A stretch of 64,000 bases of DNA from Devosia faecipullorum (GTDB lineage: Bacteria > Pseudomonadota > Alphaproteobacteria > Rhizobiales > Devosiaceae): assembly GCF_015158295.1 (NCBI RefSeq), contig NZ_JACDXV010000005.1, positions 1 to 64,000 of the forward strand, in the 5' to 3' direction. The notes beneath the pieces were generated by a model. It ran no database searches. It had not been told where the DNA came from and saw nothing but the letters and a program-made list of their open reading frames with translations. The translations under genes were made by a program, and so were the position numbers. Of the stretch, positions 1 to 7,836 are shown piece after piece (position 1 is the first letter of the stretch; each line of letters starts with the position of its first letter).

Positions 1-42
1 CTGCTCGGCAGGCTTTTTGGTGCTCGGGGATTTAGCAGTCAT
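1..42 (-). CDS. Start of an unidentified minus-strand gene (partial)
   Basis: Reading leftward from 42, an ATG opens a frame of 14 codons, MTAKSPSTKKPAEQ, that runs off the window edge. A purine-rich GAAGGAAC stretch lies just upstream and would serve as a ribosome binding site. The Lys/Ser/Pro-rich start is typical of a disordered N-terminal tail, but the product cannot be identified from 14 residues. It is head to head with the damaged DUF2840 gene and may be the foreign DNA that truncated it. Confidence 0.35.
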   Translation of the reverse strand, partial: MTAKSPSTKKPAEQ

Positions 43-106
43 CTTGGTTCCTTCGTCAGACGACGAGACCAAAACACTCCTTAAAGCTCAACCCTCAATC
101 TGTGCC

Positions 107-466
107 ATGGGCGCTGACGGGGAACAGGGCAGCGTCTTCGCCTTCGTCCGATGGGCGAGCGGCGACCACGGCACGGTCGTTTCCCGCATCGACGTTGTGC
201 GGGCAATCGGGCGCGGCGAGCCGTTCCAGACATTGCCCTTCGTCCGGCCGGGCGGCGAAATCCTGTTGCGGCTGGACGGCTGGCCGAAGGTGCAGCGCGC
301 ACTTGCCGCCATCGACGCCGTGGAATCGCTTGGCCTCGATCCGGCCGACGCCTCGCCGGAACACTGGCGGCACGTCCACAATCGTTTGACCGCCAATCTG
401 GAGCCGCACGCCTACACGCCCGAGCGACATGCCGCGTGGCTTCACCGCCGAAGGATCGGGCCATGA
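107..466 (+). pseudogene. DUF2840 protein gene, 5' end lost or replaced
   Basis: From about 128 onward the product matches the DUF2840 core of these ICEs (GSVFAFVRWAS, RIDVVRAIGRGEP, FVRPGGEILLR, EHWRHVHNRL). From memory, family members are about 170 residues and have roughly 60 residues before this core. Here the preceding codons (MGADGEQ from the ATG at 107, or a TTG at 17) do not resemble the family and no ribosome binding site is evident. The 3' end is intact and its stop overlaps the traF start by 4 bases. Function of the family is unknown; it is always found with transfer genes. A short functional protein from 107 cannot be excluded. Confidence 0.6.
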
Positions 467-1008
467 CGCGCCGCCGCTATCTCACGGTGACGGTGCTCGC
501 CGCCATCGGGGCCGCCGCCGCCAGCGCCGTCGATTGGCCCGTGAAACTCATCTGGAACGCGACGGCCAGCGCACCCATCGGCTTCTACACCGTCGAGCCG
601 GCCGAGCGGATCGAGGTGCCCGAGCTGGTCGCCGTCATGCCGCCCGAACCGCTCGCCGCCTTCATGGTCGAGCGCGGCTACATAACGCGAGGCGTCCCGC
701 TCTTGAAGCGCGTCGTCGGCCTGCCGGGACAGCAGGTTTGCCGATTGCGATCCACGATCACGGTTGACGGTATCGAGATGGGCGAGGCGCTGGAGCGTGA
801 CAGCCTCGGCCGCGATCTGCCCGTCTGGCAGGGCTGCCGTGTCATCGGTGACGACCAGCTTTTCCTCATGAATTGGGAAGTCCGCGACAGCCTCGACGGC
901 CGCTATTTCGGACTCACCCCGGCAGCCTCCGTCATCGGCCGGGCGGTCCCGCTCTGGGCCGATGAGGAAGGCGTCGGCCGCTACGAGTGGCGCGCACCCA
1001 CGCACTGA
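463..1008 (+). CDS. traF: TraF, S26-family signal peptidase of the conjugation system
   Basis: The 181-residue product has an N-terminal hydrophobic segment (about residues 7-23) and the serine-lysine dyad of S26 peptidases: Ser36 in SAPIGFY and Lys82 in LLKRVVGLPG. In IncP plasmids TraF processes and cyclises the TrbC pilin, so the likely substrate here is the TrbC product encoded at 13485. The ATG at 463 overlaps the preceding stop (ATGA), which supports this start and translational coupling. Length is normal for the family, and the gene sits in its usual position before DUF736 and the transglycosylase. Activity in the periplasm is expected from the family. Confidence 0.9.
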   Translation: MTRRRYLTVTVLAAIGAAAASAVDWPVKLIWNATASAPIGFYTVEPAERIEVPELVAVMPPEPLAAFMVERGYITRGVPLLKRVVGLPGQQVCRLRSTITVDGIEMGEALERDSLGRDLPVWQGCRVIGDDQLFLMNWEVRDSLDGRYFGLTPAASVIGRAVPLWADEEGVGRYEWRAPTH

Positions 1009-1042
1009 AACCATCACCGAAAGCCAACCGCAGGAGATTTCC

Positions 1043-1378
1043 ATGGCAGAAATAGGCACCTTCACCCGCACCGAAACCGGCTATGCGGGAGAGCTTCATT
1101 CGTTCGGCCTCCACGAAAAGCTGTTCATCGTCCCGGCCAAGCCGAGCGACATGAAGAACGCACCCGACTATCGCCTGCGCCTCGATAGCGAGGACGGCCC
1201 GGACGCCGGCCCCGCATGGAAAGACGCCAGCGAAAATGCCGGCGACTTCGTGTCGATGAGACTGGAGGGACCAATCTTCCCGTTCCCGATCCGCGCCAAG
1301 CTGTTCCAGTCCAACGACGATCCTTCGGTTTGGACCCTGCGTTGGAAGCACCCCCGGAAAGTCGAGGACGAGGAATGA
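1043..1378 (+). CDS. DUF736 family protein
   Basis: This 111-residue protein shows the DUF736 signature: MAEIGTF start, LRLDSEDGP in the middle, and a basic/aromatic C-terminus (WTLRWKHPRK). Family members are small beta-rich proteins encoded almost only beside relaxase and T4SS genes of alphaproteobacterial plasmids and ICEs. Their molecular role is unknown; single-strand DNA binding has been guessed because of the small beta-rich fold, but nothing here shows it. CAGGAG sits 8 bases before the ATG. The stop overlaps the next gene's ATG, so the two are probably co-translated. Confidence 0.9.
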   Translation: MAEIGTFTRTETGYAGELHSFGLHEKLFIVPAKPSDMKNAPDYRLRLDSEDGPDAGPAWKDASENAGDFVSMRLEGPIFPFPIRAKLFQSNDDPSVWTLRWKHPRKVEDEE

Positions 1379-2307
1379 CGGCCGCGCGCGTCCGGCCCGC
1401 CATTCGGTTCAAGATCGTCATCCCTTTGTTCGCGGAAAAGCCGTCTCATCCCTTCGTCCCGCTCGGCCACCGGACGGCCGGCGCGCACAGCGAAGGTCAG
1501 GAGCGGCCATCGGCCGGCGCTTGCGCCTTGCCCTTGACCGCAGCGAGCACGCTGGCAGGCTGGTGTCGAAGCGGAGACAGGCCGGCATGGCATTATGCCG
1601 TCCTGCTGCTGGCGGGGGCGCTTTCCGTCTGCATCGGATCGGGCGTCGCTGTCGCGCAATTCGTGCCCGTCGAGCACCCGGCCGCCACCCATCCCCATGC
1701 GGCGCACATCGCCGAGGCGTCGCAGCGTTTCCGCATCCCCGAGCACTGGATTCGCGCCGTGCTGCGCGCCGAGAGTGCGGGCGATGTGCGGGCTGTTTCG
1801 TCGGCCGGGGCGATGGGATTGATGCAGGTGATGCCCGACACATGGACGGGCCTGCGCGTCCGCTACGGCCTCGGCCGTGATCCCTACGACCCGCGCGACA
1901 ACATCCTCGCAGGCACGGCATACCTGCGCGAAATGTTCGACCGCTATGGCAATGTCGGTGCGATGCTGGCGGCCTACAATGCCGGTCCCGGCCGCTACGA
2001 CGAGCACCGCGCGACGGGCCGACCGCTTCCTGCCGAGACGCGCGCCTATGTCGCCGCGCTCGCCCAGATCCTTGGCGGTGCGGCTCCATCGGATGCGCTG
2101 TTGCAACCACCGGCACCGCCGCCCAATTGGCGCGAGGCACCACTGTTCGTCATGCGCCCGGCCGACAAGCGGGCTGCCGCCGCGCCGCCGTCCGACGCAC
2201 CATCCGGCGACGGGAGCGCGACCGTTCCGGCGCGCGATCCCGCCGATGCAGAGCCGCAGGGCGACAGCATTTTTGTCGCCGACGCGAGCAGATCGGGAAC
2301 GCCATGA
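1375..2307 (+). CDS. Lytic transglycosylase of the conjugation apparatus (VirB1-like)
   Basis: The 310-residue protein has a membrane or signal segment around residues 73-95, followed by an SLT/goose-lysozyme-type domain. The catalytic glutamate is Glu133 in LRAESAG, followed by SSAGAMGLMQVMPDTW and AAYNAGPGRYDE, which are the standard motifs. It should cleave peptidoglycan in the periplasm to make room for the mating channel. The N-terminal 70 residues are unusual for a signal region, so translation may begin further down, but the ATG at 1375 overlaps the DUF736 stop by 4 bases and is the best supported start. The C-terminal 80 residues are Ala/Pro-rich and probably disordered. Confidence 0.9.
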   Translation: MTAARVRPAIRFKIVIPLFAEKPSHPFVPLGHRTAGAHSEGQERPSAGACALPLTAASTLAGWCRSGDRPAWHYAVLLLAGALSVCIGSGVAVAQFVPVEHPAATHPHAAHIAEASQRFRIPEHWIRAVLRAESAGDVRAVSSAGAMGLMQVMPDTWTGLRVRYGLGRDPYDPRDNILAGTAYLREMFDRYGNVGAMLAAYNAGPGRYDEHRATGRPLPAETRAYVAALAQILGGAAPSDALLQPPAPPPNWREAPLFVMRPADKRAAAAPPSDAPSGDGSATVPARDPADAEPQGDSIFVADASRSGTP

Positions 2308-2620
2308 GGGCGGCGTTCCCACGCTCGGCGGCGCTCATTGCGGTGTCCAGTCAGGCAGATTTTTGCCCGGCTGGATTCCCGGCAGGAGGGGCAGAAAAGG
2401 AAGAAAGGGCGGAGGGCAAGATTAAAGAAGACGGCACCATATGGGGCCGCTTCTGGAAATTGTTGTTGTCTGCACACTGGTTAGGCGACCGATTCCGGCA
2501 CCATGGCTTTGAGGGGCCGCGTGCCGCGATTTCGCGCAAAGCCTTGGCTTTTCTGGGTTTCGAGCGGCACTACAGGCCCATATCGGCCTGTTTCCGGCGG
2601 TTTTGGCAGGAGTCGCGCCC
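2308..2620. other. Relaxase leader region, possible oriT; doubtful small ORF
   Basis: About 310 bases separate the transglycosylase and the relaxase. An ORF from the ATG at 2304 to 2624 (106 codons, ATGA overlap upstream, TTGA overlap downstream) fills it, but its product resembles no protein and has no domain features. The first half is purine-rich. A 7-bp perfect inverted repeat (2572-2591) lies just before the relaxase start. In MOBP-type systems oriT is commonly next to the relaxase gene, so this stretch is the best oriT candidate in the window. No recognisable nic consensus was found, so this remains a guess. Confidence 0.3.
2572..2591. repeat. Perfect 7-bp inverted repeat upstream of relaxase
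   Basis: Arms ACAGGCC and GGCCTGT are separated by 6 bases (CATATC). The repeat ends 29 bases before the relaxase TTG start. It could be a relaxase or accessory-protein recognition site, an operator, or a hairpin controlling relaxase translation. Confidence 0.4.
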
Positions 2621-4675
2621 TTGAGTGCCGACGACGAAAACCGCTTCCGTCCGAAGCCCGGCCGCATCCGATCCGACGCGCCCAAGGCCGGGAGACCCAA
2701 GAGCTTTTTCACGCAGGTCAGGAAGATCACCCGGCAGCAGCAGGCGGCAGCCTCCCGCGACCCTTCTATGCCGTCATCCGCCCGCCCGTCATCGCCGGGC
2801 CGGTCCCGTGCCGTGGTCGCCAGCGGCAAGGGCGTGAAGCGCGGCCGGGGCGCGAGCTTCGTGCGCGCCCGCAACATCTCCGGCCAATGGCATCATCGCC
2901 AGCCCGGCAGCCGCCGTGTGATCGTCAAGCAGCGCAGCGTCCGAGCCGCGTGGAAGGGCGGTCGCGCCCGCGCGCATCTGCGCTATGTCCAGCGCGACGG
3001 CACGTCACGCGATGGCGAGCGCGGCCAACTCTATTCTGCGACCGAGGACCGTGCCGATGGCGAAGCCTTCCTTGATCGCGGCAAGGACGACCGCCACCAA
3101 TTCAGATTCATCGTCTCGCCCGAGGATGGCGCGGAGCTATCGGACCTCACGGCCTACACCCGCGATTTCATGAAACAGGTGGAAGCGGACCTCGGCACCA
3201 AACTCGATTGGGTGGCCGTCAACCACTACAACACCGGCCATCCCCATGTGCATGTCATCGTCAACAGCCGCGACGATACGGGCGGGGATCTAGTTATCAA
3301 CGGCGATTACCTTTCCGCCGGCCTGCGCGAGCGGGCGAGCGAGCTTGCCAGTCTGGAACTCGGCCCCGTTACCGAGATCGAGCAGACCCGCAAGCTGTCG
3401 GCCGAAATCGACCAAGACCGTTTCACCCGGATCGACCGCGCCATGACCGAGGAAGCCGATGCCCGTTTCGTCGACCTGCGCCACGAGCCGGCAGCGCCGA
3501 GGCGGCAGTTCGAGCGGACGCTACGTCTGCGCCGTCTCGGCAAGCTGGAGAAGATGGGGCTGGCGACCGAGCACGCGCCCGGCGTTTGGGAATTGAGCAA
3601 GGACATGGAGCCGGCCCTGCGCGAGTTGGGCGAGCGCGGCGACATTATCCGCACCATGCAGAAGGCGCTCGGCCCGCAGGGAGGCGAACGCGATCCCATG
3701 AGCTTCCAAATCCATGACGGAGCGCCCGAGACGCCTATCGTCGGTCGCGTCGTGGACAAGCACCTGTCCGACGAGTTGGGGGAGAACCTGACCGTTGTGG
3801 TGGACGGGATCGACGGCCGCACGCACCACATCGCCGGCATCGCGCCCGAGCGGCTGGAGGATGCCCGCATCGGCAGCGTCGTCCAGCTCGGCCCGGCAGA
3901 GGTGACGGCCCGGCCGTCCGACCGCAGCATCACCACCATTGCCGAGGACGGCATCTATCGGCCGGGCCGCCATCTGGAGCAGGCCAAGTTCGAGGGCCGC
4001 GTTCCCGGTGGCGACTATGAGGGCTATGTCGATGCCCATGTCCGGCGGCTGGAGGCGTTACGCCGGGCCGGGATCGTCGAGCGGATCGACACCGACCAAT
4101 GGCGTATCCCGGATGAACTGATCAGCCGTGCCGCCGCCTATGACGCCAGCCGTGACCGGCAGGCCAGCGTTCGCGTCCTTTCCCCGGTCGATCTAGGCAA
4201 GCAGATCAGTTCGGATGGCGCGACCTGGCTGGACCGGCGACTGATCCATGGCGAGACGGCCGACCTTGCGCCGGCCGGCTTCGGCCAGCAGGTGCGCGAG
4301 GCCATAGACCAGCGGCGCGAGCATCATATCGAACAGGGCGACGCCAGCCGAGCGCGGAATGGCCGCGTCTTCTACCGGCGCAGCCTTCTCGCCACCTTGC
4401 GCGAGCGCGAGGTTGCCCGCGTCGGCGCGGAGATGGCCGAAGGCAAGGGCCTGCCGTTCCGCGCCGCCACGGACGGCGAGAGCGTGAGCGGCAAGTTCAC
4501 CGGCACCGTGCAGCTAACGAGCGGCAAGTTCGCTGTCGTGGAAAAGAGCTATGAGTTCACGCTTGTCCCGTGGCGGCCGGTCATCGACCGCCAGCTCGGC
4601 CGTGAGGTCATCGGCATCGTGCAAAGCGGATCGGTGTCGTGGCAGTTGGGGCGGCAAAGGGGCATAAGCCTCTAA
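2621..4675 (+). CDS. Relaxase/mobilization nuclease with DUF3363 domain
   Basis: The 684-residue protein nicks oriT and pilots the DNA strand during conjugation. It has a basic N-terminus (about 1-120), a relaxase domain with KGGRARAHLRYVQRDG and the metal-binding histidine cluster NHYNTGHPHVHVIV (His202, His207, His209, His211), and then the long DUF3363 region. I chose the TTG at 2621 because AGGAG lies about 9 bases upstream and the start matches the family N-terminus (DDENRFRPKPGR); a second TTG at 2603 is possible. The last codons abut the tetracycline cargo: the relaxase stop at 4673-4675 overlaps the tetR stop. The C-terminus still looks complete (WQLGRQRG), so the gene is probably functional. 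A diverged second copy of its 3' end is at 7555. Confidence 0.9.
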   Translation: MSADDENRFRPKPGRIRSDAPKAGRPKSFFTQVRKITRQQQAAASRDPSMPSSARPSSPGRSRAVVASGKGVKRGRGASFVRARNISGQWHHRQPGSRRVIVKQRSVRAAWKGGRARAHLRYVQRDGTSRDGERGQLYSATEDRADGEAFLDRGKDDRHQFRFIVSPEDGAELSDLTAYTRDFMKQVEADLGTKLDWVAVNHYNTGHPHVHVIVNSRDDTGGDLVINGDYLSAGLRERASELASLELGPVTEIEQTRKLSAEIDQDRFTRIDRAMTEEADARFVDLRHEPAAPRRQFERTLRLRRLGKLEKMGLATEHAPGVWELSKDMEPALRELGERGDIIRTMQKALGPQGGERDPMSFQIHDGAPETPIVGRVVDKHLSDELGENLTVVVDGIDGRTHHIAGIAPERLEDARIGSVVQLGPAEVTARPSDRSITTIAEDGIYRPGRHLEQAKFEGRVPGGDYEGYVDAHVRRLEALRRAGIVERIDTDQWRIPDELISRAAAYDASRDRQASVRVLSPVDLGKQISSDGATWLDRRLIHGETADLAPAGFGQQVREAIDQRREHHIEQGDASRARNGRVFYRRSLLATLREREVARVGAEMAEGKGLPFRAATDGESVSGKFTGTVQLTSGKFAVVEKSYEFTLVPWRPVIDRQLGREVIGIVQSGSVSWQLGRQRGISL

Positions 4676-5298
4676 TCTGTTGTAGATGAACGCAGCCGCT
4701 CGAAACCAGCGATGAGGCTGTCGAGTCCGAAGTTGAACGCAGCATCCATGCCGTCTGTTTCCAACTCGTGAAACAGATCGTGCAGGAAGGACGACGGTGC
4801 TTGCTCGGACACATCTGGCCTGTCCGGAACTCTCTCATCGGCATCAGATGCCTGCTGCTCGAGAACGGAACCGACCACATAGTGACTGACCGCCCGGAGC
4901 GCCCAAACAGCGTGCTTCGGACCAAAGCCCGCCGCGCAGAGAAAGCGTATTTGTGTCTCGGCAGCGCCAAAATTCGGTTCTGTCGGTCGAGTGCCGGCAT
5001 GGATGCGCGCCCCGTCGCGATAATAGAGCAACGCCGTTCTGAAACTCTGGGCGTTCTCTTTCAGGAATAGCCGCCAGTCTTCGTTCTCTTCGGGTAGCGA
5101 GCGGGTGTGGCGTTCCGTCAGCATTGCCTCGGCCAGTGCGTCAAGCAGCGCGCGCTTGTTCTGGAAATGCCAGTAAAGCGCAGGCTGCTGAACCTTGAGG
5201 CGTTCAGCGAGCTTTCGCGTCGTCAGGTTGTCCATGCCAACCTCGTTCAGCAGCTCCAGCGCCGCTGCGATCACGGTGCCCTTGTCCAGTTTGGTCAT
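4672..5298 (-). CDS. tetR(G): TetR class G tetracycline repressor
   Basis: The 208-residue protein begins MTKLDKGTVIAAALELLNE and contains the TetR DNA-binding helix-turn-helix (LTTRKLAERLKVQQPALYWHF, residues about 26-46), followed by the tetracycline-binding core. I recognise the sequence as class G, as found next to tetA(G) in Salmonella genomic island 1 and related elements. It is divergent from tetA with 104 bases between the starts, containing two operator palindromes, so it should repress both genes until tetracycline binds. Its stop overlaps the relaxase stop tail to tail, marking the left edge of the cargo. GC content is lower than in the surrounding ICE genes, consistent with separate acquisition. 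Confidence 0.93.
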   Translation of the reverse strand: MTKLDKGTVIAAALELLNEVGMDNLTTRKLAERLKVQQPALYWHFQNKRALLDALAEAMLTERHTRSLPEENEDWRLFLKENAQSFRTALLYYRDGARIHAGTRPTEPNFGAAETQIRFLCAAGFGPKHAVWALRAVSHYVVGSVLEQQASDADERVPDRPDVSEQAPSSFLHDLFHELETDGMDAAFNFGLDSLIAGFERLRSSTTD

Positions 5299-5318
5299 TC
5301 ACGTTCCTTCGCCAACGC

Positions 5319-5369
5319 TTGACAATTTATCACCGATAAGTTCTATGTCCATGTCCTTATCATTGATAA
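5319..5369. promoter_or_regulatory. tetR-tetA divergent promoter with two tet operators
   Basis: Two palindromes, TTATCACCGATAA (5327-5339) and TTATCATTGATAA (5357-5369), match the tetO pattern of paired half-sites with a 3-bp centre. A -35 box TTGACA (5319-5324) and -10-like TTCTAT (5341-5346, 16-bp spacing) point toward tetA and flank the first operator, so repressor binding would block transcription. The arrangement of two operators between divergent tetR and tetA is the classical design. Confidence 0.85.
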
Positions 5370-5402
5370 AGTCGCTCGCATTGAGCGGCGCTGGAGTTTC
5401 AG

Positions 5403-6578
5403 GTGCGCAGCTCTGCCATCATCGCCCTGCTGATCGTCAGTCTCGACGCCATGGGACTCGGCCTCATCATGCCGGTCCTTCCGACGCTTCTGCGCGAGCT
5501 TGTGCCGGCGGAGCAGGTCGCTGGTCACTATGGTGCTTTGCTGTCACTCTATGCGTTGATGCAGGTCATCTTCGCGCCCGTGCTTGGACAATTTTCAGAT
5601 GCTTACGGTCGGCGTCCGGTGCTTCTGGCTTCCCTTGCGGGGGCCGCAGTCGATTACACGATTATGGCATCAGCGCCGGTCTTATGGGTGCTCTATATCG
5701 GCCGGCTCGTCTCCGGCATCACGGGCGCAACCGGAGCTGTAGCTGCCTCAACCATTGCGGATTCGACGGGGGAAGGTTCTCGCGCACGCTGGTTCGGCTA
5801 CATGGGGGCCTGTTATGGGGCAGGCATGATTGCCGGGCCAGCACTTGGTGGTATGCTCGGTGGTATTTCTGCCCATGCTCCGTTTATCGCCGCTGCCCTT
5901 CTCAACGGCTTCGCGTTCCTGCTAGCCTGCATTTTCCTCAGGGAGACTCGTCGCGGCGATGGCGAGACCGGAAAGCCGGTTCGCATCAAACCATTCGTTC
6001 TGTTCCGGCTGGATGATGCATTGCGCGGGCTAGTGGCCCTTTTCGCAGTTTTCTTCATTATTCAACTGATCGGCCAGGTCCCTGCGGCCCTATGGGTCAT
6101 ATATGGCGAGGATCGTTTTCAGTGGAACACCACGACCGTTGGCTTGTCGCTCGCGGCGTTTGGAGCAACACACGCGATTTTTCAGGCGTTTGTTACCGGC
6201 CCTCTTTCAAGCCGGCTTGGAGAACGGCGCACGCTACTGTTTGGCATGGCTGCGGATGCGACTGGCTTCATTCTTCTGGCTTTTGCCACGCAGGGATGGA
6301 TGGCGTTCCCGATTTTGTTGCTGCTTGCCGCCGGAGGTGTTGGCATGCCGGCCTTGCAGGCAATGCTTTCAAACAATGTCAGCAGTAACAAGCAAGGAGC
6401 TTTACAGGGAACGCTTACAAGCCTCACCAATCTAAGCTCTATCGCGGGACCGCTTGGCTTCACGGCACTCTATTCTGCCACCGTAGGAGCATGGAACGGT
6501 TGGGTTTGGATTTTCGGCGCGATCCTCTATTTAATATGTCTGCCAATACTACGCAGACCTTTCGCAACTTCATTGTGA
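5403..6578 (+). CDS. tetA(G): TetA class G tetracycline/H+ antiporter
   Basis: A 391-residue major facilitator superfamily protein with twelve expected membrane segments. The MFS loop 2-3 motif GQFSDAYGRRPVLL (about residues 60-73) and motif C region GYMGACYGAGMIAGPALGG are clear. The sequence is a close relative of the TetA(G) I remember, with several substitutions in the central loop (RETRRGDGETGKP). It exports the Mg-tetracycline complex across the inner membrane in exchange for protons. The start is a GTG at 5403 with GGAG about 8 bases upstream. Full length with no frameshift, so tetracycline resistance is likely. Confidence 0.93.
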   Translation: MRSSAIIALLIVSLDAMGLGLIMPVLPTLLRELVPAEQVAGHYGALLSLYALMQVIFAPVLGQFSDAYGRRPVLLASLAGAAVDYTIMASAPVLWVLYIGRLVSGITGATGAVAASTIADSTGEGSRARWFGYMGACYGAGMIAGPALGGMLGGISAHAPFIAAALLNGFAFLLACIFLRETRRGDGETGKPVRIKPFVLFRLDDALRGLVALFAVFFIIQLIGQVPAALWVIYGEDRFQWNTTTVGLSLAAFGATHAIFQAFVTGPLSSRLGERRTLLFGMAADATGFILLAFATQGWMAFPILLLLAAGGVGMPALQAMLSNNVSSNKQGALQGTLTSLTNLSSIAGPLGFTALYSATVGAWNGWVWIFGAILYLICLPILRRPFATSL

Positions 6579-6598
6579 TTGAGTCATGGCGAATTGGT

Positions 6599-7591
6599 AT
6601 GCGTAGACTTACGAGAAATGACGGATTAAATCCGTTGAGCAATCATCTCCTTTCGGGGCGAGTGCCAATGATGACCTTAGTTCACACTCTCGCTGTCGCC
6701 GAATATCTCAACTTCCGTCACGCCGCCAATGCGCTCGGCGTTGCACAGTCCAGCGTCAGCGCCCGCGTGAAGGCACTGGAAGAAGACCTCGGCATCCTCT
6801 TGTTCGAGCGTCATGCACGCGGCGTTCGGCTGACCGAGGCCGGACGCCATTTCGTCGAGCGGATAGCCGTAGGTATTGACCAACTCGACCATGCGGTGAA
6901 AACCGCCGGCATGGCGGCAGCCGGAGAAAGCGGCCGGCTTCGTATCGGTATCCATGCCCTGATTCCGCATAGCTTCCTCGCAAAGCTGATCGGCCAATAC
7001 CGCAAGGATCACCCCGATGTTGAAGTCGAGATCGCCGAAGGCCCGGCCCGTGAAGCGGTGGTGCAGCTTCGCGCCGGCAGGTTGGACGTGGCGTTCGTCG
7101 CGGGCACGCCCCAACCACCCGACTGCCATTCCCGCCGCACATGGACCGAACCGCTCTTGGCGGTGCTACCGGAACGGCATCCGCTCGCCAAGCGGTCAGC
7201 CGTCACATGGCCCGATCTGGCAGGCGAGACGTTCCTTGTCCGGCATGGCGGCACTGGACCGCAGGTTCATAGCCATATCGTGCTACGCCATGCCGAGTGC
7301 TGGCCTGCGCCGTCGATCCTGCGCTTCGACGTGGGGCGTGGCACCCTTTTGTCCTTGGTCGGACAGGGCTTCGGCATCACCATCGTCGGCGCGGCCACGG
7401 CGCTGTTGCCGACAAACGGCATTGTCTTCTTGCCCTTCGCCGACGAGCCGGAGCCGGTCGCCTTCTCGGCTGTCTGGTCGCCGTCCAATCGCAGCGCGGC
7501 GCTTCGCAACCTGCTCAGCCTCGCCAACGACATGGGCCGGAAGGTCTGCACGGACTACCGTTCGATACTACCACGGATAGCGAAGGCGTGA
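6599..7591 (+). CDS. LysR-type regulator linked to the tet(G) module
   Basis: The N-terminal winged helix-turn-helix is clear (NFRHAANALGVAQSSVSARVKALEEDLGILLFER) and is followed by a LysR substrate-binding domain. A LysR gene follows tetA(G) in Salmonella genomic island 1, and similar LysR proteins occur in alphaproteobacterial ICEs; its effector is unknown. I list the ATG at 6599 (MRRLTRNDGL); an ATG at 6668 (MMTLVHTLAVAEYLNF) would give a more typical LysR start. The last dozen codons (about 7555-7591) lie on a fragment homologous to the relaxase 3' end, so the C-terminus was probably altered at that junction. Confidence 0.85.
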   Translation: MRRLTRNDGLNPLSNHLLSGRVPMMTLVHTLAVAEYLNFRHAANALGVAQSSVSARVKALEEDLGILLFERHARGVRLTEAGRHFVERIAVGIDQLDHAVKTAGMAAAGESGRLRIGIHALIPHSFLAKLIGQYRKDHPDVEVEIAEGPAREAVVQLRAGRLDVAFVAGTPQPPDCHSRRTWTEPLLAVLPERHPLAKRSAVTWPDLAGETFLVRHGGTGPQVHSHIVLRHAECWPAPSILRFDVGRGTLLSLVGQGFGITIVGAATALLPTNGIVFLPFADEPEPVAFSAVWSPSNRSAALRNLLSLANDMGRKVCTDYRSILPRIAKA

Positions 7592-7713
7592 ACGACAAGT
7601 CCACCGGCACCGTACAGTTATCCAGCAGCCAGTTCGCTGTGGTTGAAAAGAGCCATAAATGCACCCTTGTCCCGTGGCGGCCGGTCATCAACCGCCAGCT
7701 CGGCAGCGAGGTC
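7555..7713 (+). pseudogene. Diverged duplicate of the relaxase 3' end
   Basis: The stretch aligns with about 4452-4611 of the relaxase gene. Encoded residues such as STGTVQL, FAVVEKS and LVPWRPVINRQLG correspond to FTGTVQL, FAVVEKS and LVPWRPVIDRQLG in the intact gene. Many third-position and some coding changes separate the copies, so this is not a recent target duplication. It lacks the preceding 600 codons and ends in a different tail. Together with the intact 3' end it flanks the tetR-tetA-lysR cargo as a direct repeat. Confidence 0.85.
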
Positions 7714-7836
7714 TGCGCGGGCAGATAGGACCGGCGCTATAGGATCAATGCTCTATTCGGCCTTCCTCTCAAAAGCGTTATCTGACCATCGTTGCGTAGC
7801 GAACCGAAGTGTTTGCGGAAGCAAAGTCCGGGACTG

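Noticed and set aside
2304..2624. 106-codon ORF between the transglycosylase and the relaxase
   Set aside because: It has neat stop/start overlaps, but the product shows no family resemblance and the stretch looks like a relaxase leader. Kept as a region note only.
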